This document shows, piece after piece, positions 28,328 to 37,977 of a DNA stretch of 64,000 nucleotides; the first letter of the stretch is position 1, and every line of letters starts with the position of its first letter. Source of the DNA: JAWKOK01 sp963765875. GTDB lineage: Bacteria > Chloroflexota > Anaerolineae > Caldilineales > Caldilineaceae. The notes under the pieces were generated by a model. That model did not search any database. It saw nothing but the letters and a program-made list of their open reading frames with translations, and was not told the DNA's origin. The position numbers were made by a program, and so were the translations under genes. The stretch spans positions 620,001 through 684,000 of the forward strand of contig CAVXYK010000006.1 of the NCBI GenBank assembly GCA_963765875.1. Direction: 5' to 3'.

Positions 28328-29812
28328 GTGACGACTCAACTGCGACAACAGCCCTTAAATGCCATCCTAACTCTTGCTCTGCTGACGCTACTGGCGTGGG
28401 CCATGGCCGTGCTGCCTGTCAATCAGGTTCTGCTGGCGGTTGGCACAGTGGCGGGAGCCGCCTTGCTGATCCGCTGGCCATGGCTGATCTGGCTTGGCCT
28501 TGCCGCGGTTCTGCCGATGGCCGGAGCAATCAAGATCGGGCCGTTGAGCGCTACCGATCTTCTGGTCGGCCTTGCGATTGCGCTCTGGTTTGCTGACGGC
28601 GTTCGCCGTCGACGCCTCGCGATTCAATGGTCTGCTGCTCTCTCGCTCGCCGCCATCTACATTCTCTCGCTACTTCTCTCCACGCTTAACGCCACCGAGT
28701 TGGTGGAAGCCGCCAAGGAAGTGGTAAAATGGGTTGAATTTGCCGCTGTGGTGGTACTGATCCCGAGCATGGTTCCGCGGGTGCGGGCACAATGGCTGGC
28801 GGCAGCTCTGCTGATCGGCGGCATGGGTCAGGCTCTGCTGGGACTCTATCAATTCGTCAACCGCATCGGCCCGGAATGGTTCATCATTCTCGGCGGCTAC
28901 ATGCGAGCCAGCGGCAGTTTCTTGCAGCCGAATCCATATGCAGGCTATCTTGGCCTCTGCTTGCCTGTGGCTGTCAGTCTAACGCTCTGGAGTTGGGGGA
29001 ACATCTTCGACCGGCGCGAGCGCTTCCAAAAAGGCGCCGGCGACAACAGTCGGTGGGATCGGGTCCAGACCCGGGACTGGCGGGCAAACGCCGCGCTGGC
29101 GATATTCTACTCAAGCGCTGCCCTTTTAATCGGCGCAGGTCTGCTGGCGAGTTGGAGCCGGGGTGGGTGGATCGGGGCGCTTGCCGGCGTTGGAGCCGTG
29201 GTCGTCTTTCGCAGCCGCCGCACGTTCGCGCTTTCAGTTGCATTGGCTGTGGTCATCCTGGCCGCGGTGTTGTTGGGCAGCTTTTCCACAGTCACATTGC
29301 CGGCTCCGATCGCGGAGCGTGTTGCAGATCTGCCCGCTTATGTCGGCCTCGGGAATGTGCTGGACCAGCCTGTGACCGATGAGAATTTCTCGGTGGTAGA
29401 ACGGGTGGCCCACTGGGTAGCGGCGTTGCGCATGTGGGAACAGGCGCCCTTGTTCGGCGTAGGCCCCGGCAATTACGAAGCGGTCTATCCCACCGTTCGT
29501 CTGCCGAAGTGGGAAGAGGCGCTCGGTCACGCCCACAACATCTACCTGAATGTCCTGGGCGAGACCGGCATGGTTGGCTTCACGGCCTACTTGTTGCTCT
29601 GGACCGGGCTGACGATCTGGGTAATCAATCAGATACGCCGTGCAGCAACAGGTTCGTGGACCGGTGCGCTGGCATTGGGTATCCTGGGCGTGATCATCCA
29701 CCTGAGCGTGCATAATTTTTTCGACAACTTGTTCGTCCAGGGCATGTACGTTCAGTTGGCTCTTTGGATCGGATGTCTGAGTGCGGTGGAGACAAAGCAC
29801 CGGGGCAGGTAG
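28328..29812 (+). CDS. O-antigen ligase / Wzy-type polymerase-like membrane protein
   Basis: About 495 residues with around a dozen transmembrane helices and a large outer loop with the family signature EALGHAHNIYLNVLGETGMV near residue 400, where His-Asn and Glu-Thr-Gly are conserved in O-antigen ligases. The start is uncertain: GTG at 28328 (MTTQLRQQPLNAIL) begins the first helix region; the frame stays open to 28163. The family joins glycan units to a lipid or polymer. It begins an envelope cluster with GtrA, a glycosyltransferase and LCP proteins. Confidence 0.82.
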   Translation: MTTQLRQQPLNAILTLALLTLLAWAMAVLPVNQVLLAVGTVAGAALLIRWPWLIWLGLAAVLPMAGAIKIGPLSATDLLVGLAIALWFADGVRRRRLAIQWSAALSLAAIYILSLLLSTLNATELVEAAKEVVKWVEFAAVVVLIPSMVPRVRAQWLAAALLIGGMGQALLGLYQFVNRIGPEWFIILGGYMRASGSFLQPNPYAGYLGLCLPVAVSLTLWSWGNIFDRRERFQKGAGDNSRWDRVQTRDWRANAALAIFYSSAALLIGAGLLASWSRGGWIGALAGVGAVVVFRSRRTFALSVALAVVILAAVLLGSFSTVTLPAPIAERVADLPAYVGLGNVLDQPVTDENFSVVERVAHWVAALRMWEQAPLFGVGPGNYEAVYPTVRLPKWEEALGHAHNIYLNVLGETGMVGFTAYLLLWTGLTIWVINQIRRAATGSWTGALALGILGVIIHLSVHNFFDNLFVQGMYVQLALWIGCLSAVETKHRGR

Positions 29813-29946
29813 GGTGTTTCGGAAACGCCGAACCAGGAAGGGAGACGAAGAGAACCAGATTCTGCGCCCTTCATATGATTTCATTTTTTGTGGACAAGTC
29901 ACTGCATCGGCAGGCCGAGCATTGACCGGCAAGTAGGAGTCATTCT

Positions 29947-30417
29947 TTGAGTATTTCAGAAGTTCAGACCATGACCGATACCAACCAGAAAGAGATCAGG
30001 CGATTTCTTAAGTTCGCCACGGTCGGTGCAGCGGGGTCGGTCACTGATTTTGCTGTATTAAATATCCTGATTCAAGTCTTCGGTTTTCCACTGGCGATTG
30101 CCAATCTATTTAGCTTCACCGCGGCAGTGATTCAGAATTTCATACTGAATCGGATTTGGACCTTTCCAGAGAGCCGTGGGCGCAAGGCGCGCAACCAGCT
30201 ACTCCAGTTCACCATCGTCAGCATCATCGGCCTTGCCATCAACCAGACAGTCTTTCTGGGTATTAATGGCCTTCTGCTTCCCTACTGGAATGAATGGATC
30301 GCCAATCCGGAACTGGCCTACACAATCAGCTACAACTTCGCAAAACTGTTTGCTATCGGCGTTGTGCTCTTCTGGAACTTCTTCGTCAATCGTTTCTGGA
30401 CCTATCGCGGGCTGTAG
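29947..30417 (+). CDS. GtrA-family membrane protein
   Basis: 156 residues. The typical GtrA beginning RFLKFATVGAAGSVTDFAVLN is followed by four helices; the end KLFAIGVVLFWNFFVNRFW matches the conserved last helix with the NFxxNRxW motif. TTG at 29947 is the chosen start because AGGAG lies 7 nt upstream and an inner ATG (29971) has none. GtrA proteins are thought to flip lipid-linked sugars. It lies directly before a glycosyltransferase gene. Confidence 0.85.
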   Translation: MSISEVQTMTDTNQKEIRRFLKFATVGAAGSVTDFAVLNILIQVFGFPLAIANLFSFTAAVIQNFILNRIWTFPESRGRKARNQLLQFTIVSIIGLAINQTVFLGINGLLLPYWNEWIANPELAYTISYNFAKLFAIGVVLFWNFFVNRFWTYRGL

Positions 30418-30429
30418 CCCAAAACGTCC

Positions 30430-31569
30430 ATGACAACGATCGCGATCGACTACACGCCGGCCATCCGCCAGAGCGCGGGAATTGGTCGCATCATTCGTGG
30501 CCAGGTACAGGCGTTGGTGGATCTCAACCCCGGCTACGATCTACGCCTCTTCGTGGTCGGCAAAGTCAGCGCCGCTGATCGAGCTTCGTCGCCGCTTCCG
30601 CTCCACACAACGCCAATCGACGAGCGCAATATGGTGCGACTCTGGCACCGGCTCAACATGCCCTTGCTACCGGTTGAATGGTTCACCGGCGGCCCGCTGG
30701 ACCTCTTCCACGCCACCGACTTTGTGATGGCGCCCAACCGCGCCCGACGTAAGGTACTGACCGTCCACGATCTGGCCTTCCACTTCTACCCCGACGCAGC
30801 CATGCCTAGCCTGCATCGTTACCTGAATGTGGTGGTGCCGCGCAGCGTGGCGCGTGCAGACCATATCCTGGCAGATAGTCAGAACACAGCCGTCGATCTG
30901 CATGAACAGTGGCAGGTACCCCTGGACCAACTCACGGTTGTCCAGGGCGCAGTTGACCACAAACACTTTCGACCGATCGACGATTCAGCCAAACTCTCCG
31001 CTGTGCGTGACCGCTATGGCATTGGCGACCGCCCTTTCATCCTCGGCCTGAGCACGCTGGAACCGCGCAAGAATTTTGAGCGCCTGATCCAGGCATTTAG
31101 CCAGGCTCGCACCGATGCGGGACTCAAGCATCGATTGGTGATCGGCGGCAAGAAAGGTTGGCTGTACGATGCAATCTTCGAAGAAGTTCAGCGCCTCCAT
31201 CTCGAAGAACATGTGCTCTTCCCTGGCTTCATAGCCGATGAAGATCTGCCCTCACTCTATTCAGCAGCCCAATTTTTCGCCTTCCCATCACTATACGAAG
31301 GGTTTGGGTTACCGATCATTGAAGCGTTGGCCTGCGGGACACCGGTGTTGACGGCAGACAATTCCTGCCTGACCGAGGCCGGCGGTCCCGGCGCCCTCTA
31401 TGTCAACGCTGAGGATCTCGACAGCATTGCCGATGGTCTTGTCCGGATGGCGACGGACGGCAAACTTCGGTCACAACTCAGCGCCGACGGCATTGTCCAC
31501 GCTGCCGATTTCACGTGGCAGCGTAGCGCCGGCCAATTGTTGGATGCCTATGCTGCGGTGCTATCCTAG
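30430..31569 (+). CDS. Glycosyltransferase family 1/4 (GT-B)
   Basis: 379 residues of GT-B fold. The C-terminal half contains FILGLSTLEPRKNFERLIQAF, VIGGKKGWLYDAIFE and SLYEGFGLPIIEALACGTPVL, where EGFGLPxxEA is the donor-nucleotide-binding E-x7-E signature of GT4-type enzymes. The N-terminal half starts with a nucleotide-free acceptor domain (AIDYTPAIRQSAGIGR). Twelve nt separate it from the GtrA gene. It probably adds sugar units to a cell-surface glycan. Confidence 0.88.
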   Translation: MTTIAIDYTPAIRQSAGIGRIIRGQVQALVDLNPGYDLRLFVVGKVSAADRASSPLPLHTTPIDERNMVRLWHRLNMPLLPVEWFTGGPLDLFHATDFVMAPNRARRKVLTVHDLAFHFYPDAAMPSLHRYLNVVVPRSVARADHILADSQNTAVDLHEQWQVPLDQLTVVQGAVDHKHFRPIDDSAKLSAVRDRYGIGDRPFILGLSTLEPRKNFERLIQAFSQARTDAGLKHRLVIGGKKGWLYDAIFEEVQRLHLEEHVLFPGFIADEDLPSLYSAAQFFAFPSLYEGFGLPIIEALACGTPVLTADNSCLTEAGGPGALYVNAEDLDSIADGLVRMATDGKLRSQLSADGIVHAADFTWQRSAGQLLDAYAAVLS

Positions 31570-31637
31570 ACGGTGTACTTGCTAGGGCTTTGTGCAATGT
31601 CACTGTGAATGGGTGTTCCAGTTGGGTTCGCAGATCG

Positions 31638-31658
31638 ATAATACCAATTGTCCGGTCA
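31638..31658. repeat. Short shared word ATAATACCAATTGTCCG
   Basis: A 21-nt sequence identical at 20 positions to 7135-7155. Both lie outside genes. The 31570-31856 spacer shows no other structure and no gene. Confidence 0.45.
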
Positions 31659-31856
31659 ACGAACGTGTATCGTAGGGTCCGTCCTTACGAAATCATGATT
31701 CATGAATGGGCAAACGGTATTATTACTTGAGGACCTCAAGGGAATCTCGAGATCGAGTTTGATCAGCGAGAACCTCTACAGGTTGTGCATGCAGAGACCG
31801 TTCAAAAACGCTATGTTCCCCAACAACAGACAAATAAGCGTAGACCGGAAGAAGAG

Positions 31857-32333
31857 ATGACCCAAGAAACAGCGCCCGCCAAGAGCGCCGCAGAATCCGA
31901 GGCGACACTCACCCTCTATATGCAGCCAGAACACTCGAATAGCCTGGGGAACATCCACGGAGGGTGGATACTCAAGTTGTGTGACGAGTGTGGCGGCATC
32001 ATCGCCAGCCGCCATGCCCGACGCCCGGCCGTCACTGTGACTGTTGATAGCGTTACCTTTCACAAGCCTGTGATGGTCGGTCGCCTGGTCTCAGTCCATG
32101 GGCACATCACGTGGGTCGGACGCACAAGTATCGAGGTGCAGCTGCGTGTCGAAGCCGAGAACCTGATGACCGGCGAGGTCACCCACACCAACAGCGCCTA
32201 CTTCGTCTATGTTGCCCTGGATGATGACCGCCGACCGACGGCCGTCCCGTCGCTGTTGCTGGATACAGACAAGGCGCGGGAAGATTTTGCGGCAGGCGAA
32301 AAACGGCAGGCGGCGAGGTTGGCGCGGCGTTAG
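31857..32333 (+). CDS. Hot-dog fold acyl-CoA thioesterase (YciA/BFIT type)
   Basis: 158 residues. NSLGNIHGGWILKLCDECGG carries the N-x-x-G-x-x-HGG pattern and acidic residue of the acyl-CoA hydrolase group, followed by the strand VTVDSVTFHKPVMVGRLV typical of the family. The ATG at 31857 follows an AAGAAG-rich RBS; an open frame upstream (from 31785) is not homologous. It is expected to cleave acyl-CoA in the cytoplasm. Confidence 0.85.
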   Translation: MTQETAPAKSAAESEATLTLYMQPEHSNSLGNIHGGWILKLCDECGGIIASRHARRPAVTVTVDSVTFHKPVMVGRLVSVHGHITWVGRTSIEVQLRVEAENLMTGEVTHTNSAYFVYVALDDDRRPTAVPSLLLDTDKAREDFAAGEKRQAARLARR

Positions 32334-32497
32334 AGCGTGGTCCTGAAACGTCGGTCGGAACGATAGCGTATGCTCCAGCATTCCGCGATTGGGCCGCAAG
32401 CCCCCATCTTCATGCCAATTCTGTTCTGCTCAATCCTGGAATGCGAGCGCCAGAAGTGCACTCCACAGGCAGTTTCATTAGGAAAGGGTGATTACGC

Positions 32498-33166
32498 GTG
32501 CGATCACTGTTTGATCGGATCGACGAAACCTATAAATGGCTGCTACCACTTGGCGCGTTGCTGGCGCTAGTGGGCTACTTCGGTCCGTGGATCGGCAACC
32601 CGGTCGCCGGCCTTGTCGTCATCGGGTTGGACATGGGCGAGTACGTCAAGTTTCTGCCGTCGATACTCGATGGCAGCATCCAGGTCTGGCGGGAAGGTTT
32701 CTATTTGCCGCTGGTTGCGGTCAGCTTGGCCCTGAGTCTGCAAGCCTTTCGAAAAGAACGTCGCTACGGCTGGGCGACTCGTGCGGTTCTGATCGCCGTC
32801 GCCATCATCGCGGCGCTCAATCTGTTACCCCCGGCATGGACGCCACAGCGGATGTTGACCCAGGAGTTTCGCCTACAGTTCTTCGCCATCGTCTTTCTGC
32901 TGGCAGCCGTCGCATTGAGTCCGTTTCTCGCCCTGCTTCCGCAAAAGGCGGCCGGGGCCGCCATGGCGATCATGGCGCTGGCAGCCACCGCGGTTCCTAT
33001 CATCGGATTCCTACGCGTTCTGCCCGATATCAGCCTGGTTTACAATCGTCCGCAGAGTGCGGGCTGGGGTCTCTATGTAATGCTTTTGGGGTTGATGATC
33101 CTGGCCGTGCTCGGCATGATGCCCTGGTTGAGGAGTCCAGAATTGGCGACCACTGAAGAAGTCTGA
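32498..33166 (+). CDS. Integral membrane protein of unknown function
   Basis: 222 residues starting with GTG at 32498, with GGAAAGGG upstream. About six hydrophobic helices: residues 15-45, 66-80, 90-112, 122-142, 150-172 and 185-207. There is no clear family motif and no charged pore residue pattern. It is flanked by a thioesterase and a LCP gene on the other strand. It remains hypothetical. Confidence 0.6.
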   Translation: MRSLFDRIDETYKWLLPLGALLALVGYFGPWIGNPVAGLVVIGLDMGEYVKFLPSILDGSIQVWREGFYLPLVAVSLALSLQAFRKERRYGWATRAVLIAVAIIAALNLLPPAWTPQRMLTQEFRLQFFAIVFLLAAVALSPFLALLPQKAAGAAMAIMALAATAVPIIGFLRVLPDISLVYNRPQSAGWGLYVMLLGLMILAVLGMMPWLRSPELATTEEV

Positions 33167-33257
33167 CTGTATCTTCTGACTACCTTTGGGCGCAGAAGTC
33201 AGGCTTTCTGCAAGAGCCTGACTTCTGAATACAGAACACCAGAGGTTTGTCTCAGGT

Positions 33258-34571
33258 CTAGTTATTGACCGGCTGCTCACCCTCGGCTTGGCCAGCCTCT
33301 GCCTGCTCACCTTCTGCCGGGGCATCATCCGGCTGCGGCCCAACAGAGGTTCGCACTTCATCAGGGACGCTGTCTATGGCAGCACCGATTGGAATTGGCT
33401 TGCAGTTCGCCGCATCCTGTCGGTAGGCGTCCGCCATTGCAGGCGCGTCCCAAATGCCGTCGACCACGCGCTGGACGCGCGCTTGATCGGCAATGCGCAA
33501 TACGGAAGCGCCCTGCGACGTGGTGAAGCTCTGGAGATCAGCCAGCGAGATGCCTGCAGCGCGCACATTGCCCGCATCGACCGATAGCGCCAGTTGGGCA
33601 TAATCGATCAGTTCGAGCAGCGAGAGATCGGTGGAAAAAGTCTCCTGGAAGGCTGAGTAGAGTTCCGGGGCGCGGAGAATCAGATTCGTGTTTGACGCCT
33701 GGTCTCGCAGCGCCCAGAGGAACTGACGTTGTCGCTTGGAACGACCGATGTCACTCTCTCTCAAGCGCAGGCGCACAAAGAAGTAGGCCGTCTCCCCGTC
33801 CATCCAGACATCGCCCGCAGGCAAGGTGAAGTACTCCCACGAATTGGTCGTCAGATTGAAGATCGGCTCGTAAAAGGGGCAATCGAGATGGATGGTGACG
33901 CCGCCGACGGCGTCCACAACCGACCTAAAGCCGTTCATCTCCATTCGTACCCAGTGTTCGGTGGCAATGCCAAAGGTGTTATTGAGGATCTGCGAGACCA
34001 ACGCCGGACCGCCGCCCTCAATGGGCAACACCTTTTCGCCAATATAGTCTGCCGTGTTGATGCGAGACCAGCCGTAGCCGGGAATCTCGACATAGAGATC
34101 ACGCGGAATGCTCAACACCGCCACGCGGCTGTTCGCTCGATCGATCCCGACGACCATGATAGTATCGGTCCGCCAACTGCCGCCGCTGCCCACCCGATCG
34201 GTGCCGAGCACTAGAAAGTTTTCAGTTTCGCTCCAGGCAAAAGAGGGACCCGGCGCAGTCCAGACAAATGGAGCAGCCACGCCTTGGACGTTGACCCAAC
34301 CAGCGCCGACAGGACTCGGCACAAATTCCGGCAATATCGGCGGCTGATAGCTGTTCGTGCCCACGGGCGGCACAGGATGCATGGCAACAGTCGCGTCCGG
34401 TCTGGATAGCGGGCTGATGGGCGCGGACAAGCCTTCCGGCGCCTTGTGCAGCACGTAACCTCCGTCAGCCAATCCCGGCGCGGCAAAACCACTCGATTTT
34501 GAAGAAGACTGACAGCCTGTCAACAACACGGCAACAGCAACCAACCACAGCAAGATCTTCGGTTGACCCAT
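33258..34571 (-). CDS. LytR-CpsA-Psr family lipoprotein 1
   Basis: 437 residues. A signal peptide and lipobox (AVAVLLTGC) anchor it to the membrane. The LCP domain starts at about residue 110: FLVLGTDR, RTDTIMVVGIDRANSRVAVLSIPRDLYV, RINTAD and later RLRLRESDIGRSKRQRQFL, where Arg/Asp residues bind the pyrophosphate of a polyprenyl substrate. The end is a Glu/Gly-rich tail. ATG at 34571 follows GGAG. LCP enzymes transfer glycopolymers from polyprenyl phosphate to the cell wall, consistent with neighbouring glycan genes. Confidence 0.85.
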   Translation of the reverse strand: MGQPKILLWLVAVAVLLTGCQSSSKSSGFAAPGLADGGYVLHKAPEGLSAPISPLSRPDATVAMHPVPPVGTNSYQPPILPEFVPSPVGAGWVNVQGVAAPFVWTAPGPSFAWSETENFLVLGTDRVGSGGSWRTDTIMVVGIDRANSRVAVLSIPRDLYVEIPGYGWSRINTADYIGEKVLPIEGGGPALVSQILNNTFGIATEHWVRMEMNGFRSVVDAVGGVTIHLDCPFYEPIFNLTTNSWEYFTLPAGDVWMDGETAYFFVRLRLRESDIGRSKRQRQFLWALRDQASNTNLILRAPELYSAFQETFSTDLSLLELIDYAQLALSVDAGNVRAAGISLADLQSFTTSQGASVLRIADQARVQRVVDGIWDAPAMADAYRQDAANCKPIPIGAAIDSVPDEVRTSVGPQPDDAPAEGEQAEAGQAEGEQPVNN

Positions 34572-34716
34572 TATTCTCCACTCCACGACATACAGGCTTC
34601 GTGCGTGCCGACGGTCAGATATCCTTCGGCCTGCCGAGCCATCATTCAATACAGGGTAGAGCCTGCTAGCGACAGGCTCCAATGACAATCCCTACCGAGA
34701 TCCCTTTCGAAGATCC

Positions 34717-35946
34717 CTATCGACAATCCTCTGGCGTATTGCCGTCGATGAAAGGGGGGTTGTCGAAAACAAGTTGTACGTTCTCGCTGATCAATTCCCA
34801 GTCGGGCAGAAAGACGGACATGCCCATTGCCCAGCCTTCTTGCAGCATATGGGGCGGTGCAAGAACCATGCCGTGCAGATCCTCAGGATCGAGCGCGAGA
34901 GCAAGACGTGCAAACTGTAGCGTCGTCACCAGGCCGATGTCTGTGTCGACCGACCCGGAGAACGCCGTATAGAGCGCCGGGATGCGAGTCAATAGATTCT
35001 CGTCCAAAATCTGGTTGCGCACAGCCCAAACGAAGCGCTGTTGCCGCCGGGCGCGACTGAGATCGCCTCCGGTCAATTGGCGATCGCGCACATAGATCAT
35101 GGCCTGATTGCCGGTTAAGCGATGGAGACCCGGCTCCAACACCAGCCAACCACCTTCTTCTTCGATGAAGCCCTGGAACGCGCAATCGATATCTACGGGC
35201 ACACCGTCCAACGCGTCGACGACCTCGCGGAAGGAATCGAAGCTAAAGCGCAAGTAGTGATGGATGGGTATCCCCATGTTTTGCTCGATGATGCCGGAAA
35301 GCAGGGCTGGACCGCCGCCATCAGGATCGTCCAGTTCGCCCAAATAGTCGACCACATTCACGCGATTTGGTTGGTGGTTGGGAATCTCCTCAATGAAGAC
35401 ATCGCGGGGTATGGAGATGACGCCGGCACGTCCGTTCTCTCGATCCAGGGCCACGATCATCAGAACGTCGGTGCGCCAATTCGGGGTATCCGGGCGTCGA
35501 TCGCTGCCGAGAAGAAGAATGTTGGTTGTCTGTTCGAGGGGATTTCCATCAGGGGTCGAGGGCTGTTCGAGTTCAATCTCGAGTTCGGCATTGGAGGCGC
35601 TTGTCGACACGTTGGCCTGATCTACAGGAGCGTCGATCTCTGCGCCTTCAGTGTCGTCCAAGTCCGCACCGGTGCCGTCCCCATTGAGACCGTCCGCGTC
35701 GGTAACAGCCTCGGCATCTTCTTCTGAAACAACATCTATGTCCGACTGCGTCTCTGCCTCAGACTGGGTGCCGCCATCTGATGTGGTGGCCCCACCGGCA
35801 GGACTGTCGTCGACGTTCTGGTTTGTGATCTCGACCGCAGAGGACGAGTCGCCGGCGCAACCGCCCAAGACGGCCAACAATAGCACAGATGAGAGCAGCA
35901 GACGAAGCAAGATTGTTCGGTTAGAAGATGATGACTCTAATTTCAT
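34717..35946 (-). CDS. LytR-CpsA-Psr family lipoprotein 2
   Basis: 409 residues. Signal peptide with lipobox VLGGC, then an acidic, probably extended linker to about residue 130. The LCP domain has ILLLGSDRRPDTPNWRTDVLMIVALD, GVISIPRDVFIEEIP, RVNVVDYLGE and RDRQLTGGDLSRARRQQRFV. It has a GTG at 35967 and an ATG at 35946; the latter starts the signal peptide directly and is preferred. Tandem with the first LCP gene on the same strand, a pattern of gene duplication. The two differ mainly in their linkers. Confidence 0.82.
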   Translation of the reverse strand: MKLESSSSNRTILLRLLLSSVLLLAVLGGCAGDSSSAVEITNQNVDDSPAGGATTSDGGTQSEAETQSDIDVVSEEDAEAVTDADGLNGDGTGADLDDTEGAEIDAPVDQANVSTSASNAELEIELEQPSTPDGNPLEQTTNILLLGSDRRPDTPNWRTDVLMIVALDRENGRAGVISIPRDVFIEEIPNHQPNRVNVVDYLGELDDPDGGGPALLSGIIEQNMGIPIHHYLRFSFDSFREVVDALDGVPVDIDCAFQGFIEEEGGWLVLEPGLHRLTGNQAMIYVRDRQLTGGDLSRARRQQRFVWAVRNQILDENLLTRIPALYTAFSGSVDTDIGLVTTLQFARLALALDPEDLHGMVLAPPHMLQEGWAMGMSVFLPDWELISENVQLVFDNPPFIDGNTPEDCR

Positions 35947-35985
35947 AGGTTCAGATAAGTTCGTCACAGCAACGGGTAGTTTACG

Positions 35986-36576
35986 TTACTTCCGATTAGC
36001 CGACAAAGTCTGGAAGAGCATGCGACTAATCGTATAGTGCCAGGAATGTCCTTGCCAAAATTCATCCAGATTGGCCTGACCGCGCTGCTGATAACAGAGC
36101 GCCTGATGTACCATCTCCAGCTTGTCGGCATCCTTGACAAGCCGTGCCTCAGGCGTCGATGCGGCATCGTATTCCTGCCAGAGTGCGAGATAAGCGTCTC
36201 CGCCCGGTAATGCCATCAGCAACCCGTCCATGGCCTCGTCCTCGGCGGCATGTTTGACCGCTGAACCGATCAGATCGCTGCTGCGCTTGGGCAGGTCCGT
36301 CAGCAGGCTCTCGGCCAGGTCGTGCAGTAGTGCCAGACGCAAAATGCGCTCAACAGAAAGCGGCTCGACCAGGCCCTCGTCTGCCCAAGCATCATTGACG
36401 GCGTCGGCCAGCAGCAGCGACAGAAATGCGACCCCGTACGAGTGATCGGCGACCGATTCCACCGGGGCAACGCCGGCCAGCAGCCAGCCCATGCGTGGCA
36501 GTCGCTTGAGATCGTTGGCCCGATCAAGCAAGGTCGACAGCGGTCCATTCTGGGAGCGAGTGAGATCTTCGTACAT
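35986..36576 (-). CDS. HD-domain hydrolase (YfbR/HDDC2-like)
   Basis: 196 residues. Metal-binding HD residues are in VESVADHSYGVAFL (His), LLHDLAESL (His-Asp) and RLVKDADKLEM (Asp), the layout of 5'-deoxynucleotidase YfbR/HDDC2. Its start codon overlaps the cinA stop by one base (TGATG), so the pair is translationally coupled. It is expected to dephosphorylate nucleotides in the cytoplasm, but substrate is an inference. Confidence 0.78.
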   Translation of the reverse strand: MYEDLTRSQNGPLSTLLDRANDLKRLPRMGWLLAGVAPVESVADHSYGVAFLSLLLADAVNDAWADEGLVEPLSVERILRLALLHDLAESLLTDLPKRSSDLIGSAVKHAAEDEAMDGLLMALPGGDAYLALWQEYDAASTPEARLVKDADKLEMVHQALCYQQRGQANLDEFWQGHSWHYTISRMLFQTLSANRK

Positions 36577-37862
36577 CAGCTACTGCTCCTGCCCACCACT
36601 GAATGCCCACCCCCAAGCGCACGCCATAGCAGCGTCAAAGCCGAATTGCCCAGACGAATGCTTGTCGCACGTTCAAGACCGCCATAGTTGATGCGCAGGG
36701 CCTCTTCATCATCAGGCCCCGCCAACACGATCAATGTCTCACCTTCTCCGCTGCCCCAAACACCTTCGTCATCGCCGCTGGTGCCGATGAGAGCCAGGCC
36801 ATAGGCAGCGCCGGTCTCGTCTCGCAAGGACTGAGCCAGCTGCATCGCCCGAGTTTCGTCGAATGGCGGCTGAAGCAGGAACGTGCATTGCTCCCGAACA
36901 ACAGCAGGCGCCTGCGATAGATCGTCAGCAGTCCAGACCTCGATTACCGGCGAAAAATCCGGCAAGGCGCCGACAAGGCGTTGGCTGAGGCTACCCTGAG
37001 TATTAGTCTCGAAGAGAGTGACAGTTTCCTCTCGGTCCTGCAACAGGCGGGCGACTACTTGGGGGAAAGGTTCGTTGGCTGTGGCGCTGTAGATGTAGCG
37101 TCCAATGCGGGATCGCACCTCCGCCTCAATCTCGTCAAGCAGCGCTTCTACGGCTTCATCACTCTCTGCCTGAGCCGTTACGCGCACATCAGCCTGCCCC
37201 AAGTGAGCGGCGAGGCCCACGGTCGGATTGGAGCGCTCCATGAGGTCGTCCAGCTCATGATCGATAGTGCTTTCGCCGATGCCGATGGTGCGCAGAACGC
37301 GTCGCCGGATAATGCCTTGATTGCCATTGCGGCGGCGCAGATAGGGCAGCACCGTATCCTGCATCATGCGCTTCATTTCGCTGGGCACGCCGGGCATGGC
37401 GATCACTGTGCCGGCTCCACTCTCGACGATGAAACCGGGCGCGGTGCCGACCGGGTTTTCCACCAATGTAGCACCAGCCGGAATATAGGCCTGTTGCCGG
37501 TTATTGTCGGTCATCTGAGCGCCGAAGCGGGCGAAGCGTTCCTTGAGTGTATCCAGTGCGCCTTCATCAAGTTCCAGCGGACAGCCGGTCGCGTCGGCGA
37601 TGGCATCACGCGTGATGTCATCCTTGGTCGGGCCAAGGCCGCCGGTGACCAGCAATATGCTGCCGCGTGAGAGTCCAAGCTCAATGACGCCGCGGACGCG
37701 AGCCTGATTATCACCGACAGTGGTCTTGTAATAGAGGTTGATCCCTGATTCACGCAACTGATGGGCGATCCAGGTCGCGTTGGTATCGACTATCTCGCCT
37801 AACAGAATCTCAGTTCCCGTGGTTACGATCTCCGCAGAGAGCGCGGGTCTGTCTTCGGCCAT
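36576..37862 (-). CDS. cinA: CinA-family protein with degenerate C-terminal deamidase domain
   Basis: 428 residues. The N-terminal MoCF/COG1058 domain (AEIVTTGTEILLGEIVDTNA, VTGGLGPTKDD, NPVGTAPGF, MPGVPSEMKRMM) has all motifs of the ADP-ribose/CoA/NAD pyrophosphatase part. The C-terminal part lacks the PncC deamidase signature (TAESCTGG): at its place is LFETNTQGSLSQRLV. NMN deamidase function is therefore probably lost. Stop overlaps the HD gene start. Confidence 0.85.
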   Translation of the reverse strand: MAEDRPALSAEIVTTGTEILLGEIVDTNATWIAHQLRESGINLYYKTTVGDNQARVRGVIELGLSRGSILLVTGGLGPTKDDITRDAIADATGCPLELDEGALDTLKERFARFGAQMTDNNRQQAYIPAGATLVENPVGTAPGFIVESGAGTVIAMPGVPSEMKRMMQDTVLPYLRRRNGNQGIIRRRVLRTIGIGESTIDHELDDLMERSNPTVGLAAHLGQADVRVTAQAESDEAVEALLDEIEAEVRSRIGRYIYSATANEPFPQVVARLLQDREETVTLFETNTQGSLSQRLVGALPDFSPVIEVWTADDLSQAPAVVREQCTFLLQPPFDETRAMQLAQSLRDETGAAYGLALIGTSGDDEGVWGSGEGETLIVLAGPDDEEALRINYGGLERATSIRLGNSALTLLWRALGGGHSVVGRSSS

Positions 37863-37977
37863 TGGTTACAGTCTCTCCGTCGCCCAGTAGTGCGACCAGC
37901 AGGTCTGCCAGTGTAGGGGTATGGCTTTTGACCAAGCCATGCCTCTGAGCACTCGGCAATGGATGTTTATCGCACTT

